From: Rikenellaceae bacterium
GTDB lineage: Bacteria > Bacteroidota > Bacteroidia > Bacteroidales > Rikenellaceae
Reading direction: 5' to 3'
Assembly: GCA_015060115.1 (NCBI GenBank)
Contig: SUZB01000022.1
Span: 1 to 35,597, forward strand
DNA: 35,597 nt
Shown: in pieces, positions 31,601 through 35,597 of the stretch
Layout of the letters: every line of letters begins with the position of its first letter
Numbering within the stretch: the first letter of the stretch is position 1
Position numbers and translations under genes: made by a program
The notes under the pieces: model-generated
What the model saw: the letters and a program-made list of their open reading frames with translations, nothing else
Told to the model about the DNA's origin: nothing
The model's database searches: none

Positions 31601-33565
31601 TTAGTATTCGGCAAGCACCACACCTGTTACGGGCGACACGGCAAATTTGCCATCATCAACAGGTAGTGAGCCCATACCCTCGGCAACGACCGTTGTGCCA
31701 TCGGTGAGCCACTTGTAGTTGCCCTCAGGGATAGTAAACTCTACGCCCTCGCGTGAGCCGTTGAGGAGCACCACGATGTGCTTGGCGCTGTCGATACCCT
31801 CAAGATTATCAAGTACAAAGCCTACGGCAGCCTCGTTCTCGACCTCGATAAAGCTGAGGTGTTCACGCACAGCCTCGGCAGTGCCAAGCGAGAATGCGGG
31901 GTGTGCCTTGCGCATAGCGATAAGACCCTTGACAAACTCTACAAGCGAGCTATATTCGCTCTTTAGCGACCAGTCGATAGCGTTGTACTTATCGGGCATA
32001 TTAAAGGTGTTCTTCTCGCCAAGTTTCGAGCGGAACATCTCCTCGCCACAGAAGATAAAGGGAACGCCCTGCGAGGTGAATACGCCGAGGTGGGCAAGGC
32101 GCACCATCTGAAGCAGCTCCTCCTCCGAGGCCTCAGGCGAGATATGTGTCAGGCGGTCGCGCAGGTTGTGGTCATCGTGGCACGCTACATAGCTGATATG
32201 CTGTGTTGGCGCTGCTGTCCACGCTCCCTCGGGGCGCTGTGCCTCAGGGTGGTCGATAGCGCCTACAATACCAAATTTCAGAGCCTCCTTGTTGCCCTCG
32301 ACGCCGTGTATAAAGCCACCCTTCGAGAGGTCGAGCGTGCCACGCAGAGCATCACGGATATCGTCGGAGAATGCCGCAACACCGGGCATCTGGTATGTGT
32401 AGCGCTTGAATGCCAGTTTCTTTTCATCGTAGAGGGGTGCAGATGCTGCCCAGCCCTCGCCATAGAGCAAAATATCGGGGTTGAGAGCCTCCAAACGGCT
32501 ACGGATAAGGTTCATAGTGGCGATGTCGTGGATTGCCATAAGATCGAAGCGGAAGCCATCGATATGATACTCCTTAACCCAGTACTCCAACGACTCTACG
32601 ATATACTTCTGCATCATAGGCTGCTCGCTGGCAGTCTCGTTGCCACAGCCTGAGCCATCGGCAAACGAGCCATCTTCGCGCATACGGTAGAAGTAGCCGG
32701 GCACGGTGAGCTCAAAACCGCAGTTCTCGGTAGAGGTGGTGTGGTTGTAGACAACATCGAGCACAACCTTCAAGCCCGCCTTGTGCATAGCCTGAACAAG
32801 AGTCTTTAGCTCGCGCACACGAGCCTCAGGGTCGGCAACGGTGGTGGCGTAGGTGCCCTCAGGTGCCGAGTAGTTTTTAGGCTCATAGCCCCAGTTGTAC
32901 TGGTCGGTGGGCTTAGACTCATCAATCGAGCCAAAATCGGCAGTGGGGAGCAGGTGGATATGCGACACGCCCATCTCGACAAGGTGGTCGAGGCCTGTTG
33001 CAAGACCCTCCACGGAGCGTGTGCCACGCTCGGCCATACCGAGATACTTGCCGGGGTAGCTGCTACCTGCCGAGGCGTGTGCCGTCATATCGCGGTAGTG
33101 CATCTCGTAAATCACTATCTCCGAGGGCTTTACCTCAGGCGCCTTGTCCTCTGCCCAACCCTCAGGGTCGGTGTCGCGAAGGTCAATAATAGCGCCACGA
33201 TCGCCATTGACATTGAGCGCACGGGCGAAGATACCCGCTGTCTCCTTAAGTTGCTTGCCATCGACGGTTACGGCAAAGGCGTAATACTCGCCCTTGTGGT
33301 CGCCCTCGGCAACAGCGCGCCAAAGTCCCGCTTCGGCACGCTCCATAGCAATCTCCTCGCTAAGCGTGTCGCCATCATAGAGGCGCACAACAACCCCCTC
33401 GGCCGTAGGTGCCCACACCTCGAAGGTGGTCTTCTCGGCGGTGTAGTCCATCTCCAAAATAGGCTTCTCGGGCACGGGGAATGGCTCCTTGTCGCCTGCA
33501 CACGATACGGTGGCGGCAGCCATAATCATCGCTACGCCACTCTTGAAAAGTTGTAACAGTTTCAT
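31601..33565 (-). CDS. pulA: Type I pullulanase lipoprotein (GH13)
   Basis: It hydrolyses alpha-1,6 branch points of pullulan, starch or glycogen. 654 residues. A lipoprotein signal ends ATVSC with Cys22, so it is lipid-anchored; the following AGDKEP is acidic, as in surface-exported Bacteroidetes lipoproteins, but weakly so. A carbohydrate-binding beta-sandwich (about 40-125) precedes the GH13 barrel: pullulanase signature YNWGYEPKNY (223-232), DVVYNHT (270-276), GFRFDLM with nucleophile Asp341, YGEGW with acid Glu370, and VACHDDHNL with Asp464/465. The C-terminal beta domain closes it. It is alone, with no SusCD pair nearby, which suggests it may act on stored glycogen or is unlinked from its uptake genes. 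The lipobox argues for an extracytoplasmic role. Confidence 0.93.
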   Translation of the reverse strand: MKLLQLFKSGVAMIMAAATVSCAGDKEPFPVPEKPILEMDYTAEKTTFEVWAPTAEGVVVRLYDGDTLSEEIAMERAEAGLWRAVAEGDHKGEYYAFAVTVDGKQLKETAGIFARALNVNGDRGAIIDLRDTDPEGWAEDKAPEVKPSEIVIYEMHYRDMTAHASAGSSYPGKYLGMAERGTRSVEGLATGLDHLVEMGVSHIHLLPTADFGSIDESKPTDQYNWGYEPKNYSAPEGTYATTVADPEARVRELKTLVQAMHKAGLKVVLDVVYNHTTSTENCGFELTVPGYFYRMREDGSFADGSGCGNETASEQPMMQKYIVESLEYWVKEYHIDGFRFDLMAIHDIATMNLIRSRLEALNPDILLYGEGWAASAPLYDEKKLAFKRYTYQMPGVAAFSDDIRDALRGTLDLSKGGFIHGVEGNKEALKFGIVGAIDHPEAQRPEGAWTAAPTQHISYVACHDDHNLRDRLTHISPEASEEELLQMVRLAHLGVFTSQGVPFIFCGEEMFRSKLGEKNTFNMPDKYNAIDWSLKSEYSSLVEFVKGLIAMRKAHPAFSLGTAEAVREHLSFIEVENEAAVGFVLDNLEGIDSAKHIVVLLNGSREGVEFTIPEGNYKWLTDGTTVVAEGMGSLPVDDGKFAVSPVTGVVLAEY

Positions 33566-33600
33566 TATGCTTATCTTGTTTAGTTTGTGTTCCGTAAGGG

Positions 33601-33608
33601 CAAAGTTA
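33601..33608 (-). promoter_or_regulatory. -7 box of pulA
   Basis: On the minus strand this reads TAACTTTG, an exact TAnnTTTG, 35 bases upstream of the pulA start. No clear -33 element at 19-21 bases. Confidence 0.55.
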
Positions 33609-33849
33609 GTTGTTATCTCTGGAAAAATCTAACGAATGAGGGAAAATAATGATGGCGGCACTGGTGTTCAGTGACTTATGAGGACTTATGATGAAAACCT
33701 CGCCGATGCGAAAGTGCAAGGAAATGAAAGGTAATGAGGGCGAACGGTTTTCAAATCATTACCCGATAACGAGGTAAGGTTATAGGTCGTTGGAGTCTAT
33801 TTCTACTCTCTGCCATATTCTGCATAGCAGTGTACAACTCGCTGATAAC
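33609..33849. other. Non-coding left end of the integrated element
   Basis: No gene is visible between the pulA promoter and the integrase promoter. A GGTAATGA / TCATTACC inverted pair (33730-33737 with 33756-33763) and two spaced ACTTATGA copies at about 33672-33690 are the only structures seen. The element boundary must fall here, because everything to the left is chromosomal and the next gene is an integrase, but I cannot locate the attachment core without the other end. Confidence 0.45.
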
Positions 33850-33857
33850 TAATTTTG
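33850..33857 (+). promoter_or_regulatory. Possible -7 box of the integrase gene
   Basis: TAATTTTG fits TAnnTTTG and lies 21 bases before the integrase ATG. No -33 element is visible. Confidence 0.45.
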
Positions 33858-33878
33858 TAACCAAAAAAGAATTAGATT

Positions 33879-35102
33879 ATGCGAAGTACATTTAAAGTGC
33901 TGTTCTACGTGAACGGAAGCAAGGAGAAAAACGGTATTGTCCCCATTATGGGGCGAGTTACAATCAATGGTTCAGTGGCTCAATTCAGTTGCAAACTGAC
34001 CATTGCAAAAGCAATGTGGGATGCCAAAGGCAATCGGGCAAAGGGTAAGAGCAAAGAATCGAGAGACATCAATTTGGCTTTGGATAATATCAAGGCTCAA
34101 ATCATCAAACATTATCAGCGCATTTCGGATAGAGAAGCGTTTGTAACTGCCGAAATGGTACGTAACGCTTATCAAGGTATCGGAACGGAATATGAAACAT
34201 TGCTAGGTGCATTTGATAAGGACAACGAGAGTTTCAAGAAGCGTATCGGCATAGACCGTGCAGCAAGTTCCTACAAGGTGCGTGTAAGGTCACGAAATCA
34301 TTTGGCAGCATTCATCAAAAAATGCTATAAACGCAGTGATATTTCTATGCTTGAACTTACCCCCGACTTTATCAAGGAGTATGAAATCTATCTCTCTACC
34401 GATGCAGGACTACATAATGGCAGCGTATGGTCGCATTGTATGTGGCTGAAAACAATTGTTTCAAAAGCTCATTACAACGGACTGACACCGAGAAATCCAT
34501 TTGCTCAGTATCGGGTAAATCAGAACATCAAGGAGCGTCAATACTTGACCGAAGATGAAATCAAGGCTGTAATGACACACGAATTTGCGGATAAGAAGTT
34601 GGCTTATATCCGAGACCTATTCGTGTTTGCAAGTTTTACTGCCTTGTCATTCGTGGATATTAAGGAACTGACCACCGATGATATTCTAGAAATTAACGGA
34701 GAGAAGTGGATTCTATCTAAGAGACACAAAACAAAGGTCAATTTCCAAGTGAAGTTGCTAGATATTCCATTGCAGATAATCAAGCGTTACGAGAGGTTTC
34801 AGGAGGACAAACTCGTGTTCCCTAATCTTAACTATTGGAACATCTGTAAACCACTGAAAAAGATGATAAAAGAGTGTGGAATAACGAAGGATATTTCCTT
34901 CCATTGCACACGCCATGGATTCGCTACGCTTGCTCTCAGTAAGGGCGTTCCAATTGAGAGTGTAAGCCGAGTTTTGGGACATACGAACATTACCACGACA
35001 CAAAAGTATGCCAAGATTACCACCGAGAAAATCGACAAGGATTTGACGATGTTCGGCAACAGACTTAATCAATCTTTTAGTGAAATTTCAATAGCAATGT
35101 AA
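33879..35102 (+). CDS. Tyrosine recombinase/integrase, Bacteroidetes type
   Basis: 407 residues: N-terminal arm-type DNA-binding domain (1-90; TFKVLFYVNGSKEKNGIVPI), a SAM-like core-binding domain (about 105-205), and the catalytic domain. Catalytic residues seen are HCTRH (His342, Arg345), GH with His368 and nucleophile Tyr377 in TTTQKYAK, plus Lys281/284. The first arginine of the classic pentad is not there: the segment reads TALSFVD (254-260). Loss of this arginine is known in integrases of Bacteroides mobile elements such as IntDOT-type enzymes. AT-rich base use and unlike codons set it apart from pulA. The element must extend to the right of the window, because the genes point away. Confidence 0.93.
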   Translation: MRSTFKVLFYVNGSKEKNGIVPIMGRVTINGSVAQFSCKLTIAKAMWDAKGNRAKGKSKESRDINLALDNIKAQIIKHYQRISDREAFVTAEMVRNAYQGIGTEYETLLGAFDKDNESFKKRIGIDRAASSYKVRVRSRNHLAAFIKKCYKRSDISMLELTPDFIKEYEIYLSTDAGLHNGSVWSHCMWLKTIVSKAHYNGLTPRNPFAQYRVNQNIKERQYLTEDEIKAVMTHEFADKKLAYIRDLFVFASFTALSFVDIKELTTDDILEINGEKWILSKRHKTKVNFQVKLLDIPLQIIKRYERFQEDKLVFPNLNYWNICKPLKKMIKECGITKDISFHCTRHGFATLALSKGVPIESVSRVLGHTNITTTQKYAKITTEKIDKDLTMFGNRLNQSFSEISIAM

Positions 35103-35104
35103 CT

Positions 35105-35482
35105 ATGGAACGAGCAATTATAACAATCAGCGAAAATGGCAAGGTAAATATTCCAAGCGGTAATGTTTGGATGTCAGAAATGGAATTGGTGGAGTTGTTC
35201 GGGGTAATATCCCCGACACTCCGAGCCGCTATAAAAGCGATATACAAGAGTGGAACGCTTTGTCCTGTAAGCACCCAACGATGTGATTTGGCTACGCCTA
35301 AAAGTTGGGCTACATTCTACAATCTTGAAGTGGTCATTGTACTGGCATTTCGGTTGAAGACCTATGAGGCAAGCAGGATAAGACAAAAGGTATTGGAGAG
35401 TTTGTGCAAGCGAAAAGAGAATGAAATCAACCTACTCATATCGTTAGGACATGATGCCCCAATGAACAGAATATTATCATAA
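35105..35482 (+). CDS. RhuM-like small protein behind the integrase
   Basis: 125 residues, starting two bases after the integrase stop. The N-terminal part EDGK-like NGKVNIPSGNVWMSEMELVEL resembles the beginning of RhuM/virulence proteins, in which a short beta stretch is followed by a helix-turn-helix-like segment (W-x-S-E-x-x-L-x-x-L-F). The rest is helical with TLRAAIKAIYKSG and VLESLCKRKENEINL. Such proteins follow integrases in Bacteroidales elements, but what they do is not known to me; DNA binding or a role in excision are possible. Confidence 0.5.
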   Translation: MERAIITISENGKVNIPSGNVWMSEMELVELFGVISPTLRAAIKAIYKSGTLCPVSTQRCDLATPKSWATFYNLEVVIVLAFRLKTYEASRIRQKVLESLCKRKENEINLLISLGHDAPMNRILS

Positions 35483-35540
35483 TTCAATAGGTAAAAGGCA
35501 TTTAAGCCTGTTTGGTTACATTACAACCGAAAATCTTTTA

Positions 35541-35548
35541 TACCTTTG
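35541..35548 (+). promoter_or_regulatory. -7 box of the next element gene
   Basis: TACCTTTG, an exact TAnnTTTG. The TTTG at 35511-35514 is 26 bases away, too far for a normal -33. It would start transcription about 20 bases before the ATG at 35574. Confidence 0.6.
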
Positions 35549-35573
35549 CATAAGGTTTAAGCAATAGAGAGAT

Positions 35574-35597
35574 ATGACTATGAAGGATTTAACCGTT
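35574..35597 (+). CDS. Start of a further element gene, cut by the window edge
   Basis: ATG at 35574 opens an eight-codon frame (MTMKDLTV) to the right edge, with a good -7 box upstream. Another ATG lies two codons further. Too little is present to say what it is. Confidence 0.45.

Noticed and set aside
1..35597. tRNA, rRNA, CRISPR array, reverse transcriptase or diversity-generating element
   Set aside because: None was recognised on reading both strands.

Overview
The window looks like a chromosomal segment of a Bacteroidales bacterium. Promoters carry the Bacteroidetes -7 box TAnnTTTG instead of sigma70 boxes, Shine-Dalgarno sequences are absent, there is a Bat/MoxR operon, and the integrase is of the Bacteroidetes type. 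The fairly GC-rich housekeeping genes suggest a Rikenellaceae/Alistipes-like genome, but that is only a guess.

Layout. (1) 1-2184: end of an unidentified gene, then pyrH - a TlpA-like thioredoxin - frr on the minus strand. (2) 2360-4222: dxs. (3) 4228-6593: a type II restriction-modification cassette (cytosine-5 methyltransferase, divergent controller protein, restriction enzyme), AT-rich in its right half and bracketed by two near-identical 33-bp copies of a terminator. (4) 6605-13171: a minus-strand series prfA - secreted plug/TonB-C-like protein - xseA - xseB - zinc-ribbon methyltransferase - RelA-type (p)ppGpp synthetase - small PAS protein. (5) 13503-21832: a plus-strand phage-derived module with its own promoter and a structured leader: two tail-tip-like proteins, ClpP-type prohead protease, probable HK97-type capsid protein, portal, connector, holin, lysin. 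No terminase, tail tube, tape measure, repressor or integrase lies nearby, and its base and codon use look like those of the host. (6) 21919-25150: galE, an outer-membrane barrel, and convergent pepD. (7) 25300-31201: the moxR-DUF58-bat operon. (8) 31601-33565: a pullulanase lipoprotein. (9) 33879 to the right edge: the start of an integrated element (tyrosine recombinase, RhuM-like protein, start of another gene).

Two patterns cut across the genes. First, the eight-gene phage module is intact and compact, and lacks the packaging motor; it is the best candidate for an undescribed system (domesticated particle, gene-transfer-agent-like particle, or eroding prophage with unusually intact genes). 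Second, a palindromic element with roughly 20-bp inverted ends occurs three times (two of about 192 bp, one of 123 bp), plus a solitary arm, each time within a few bases of the start codon of a minus-strand gene (prfA, pepD, moxR, the PAS gene). For prfA and moxR a predicted promoter box lies upstream of the element, so it should be transcribed as a hairpin leader.
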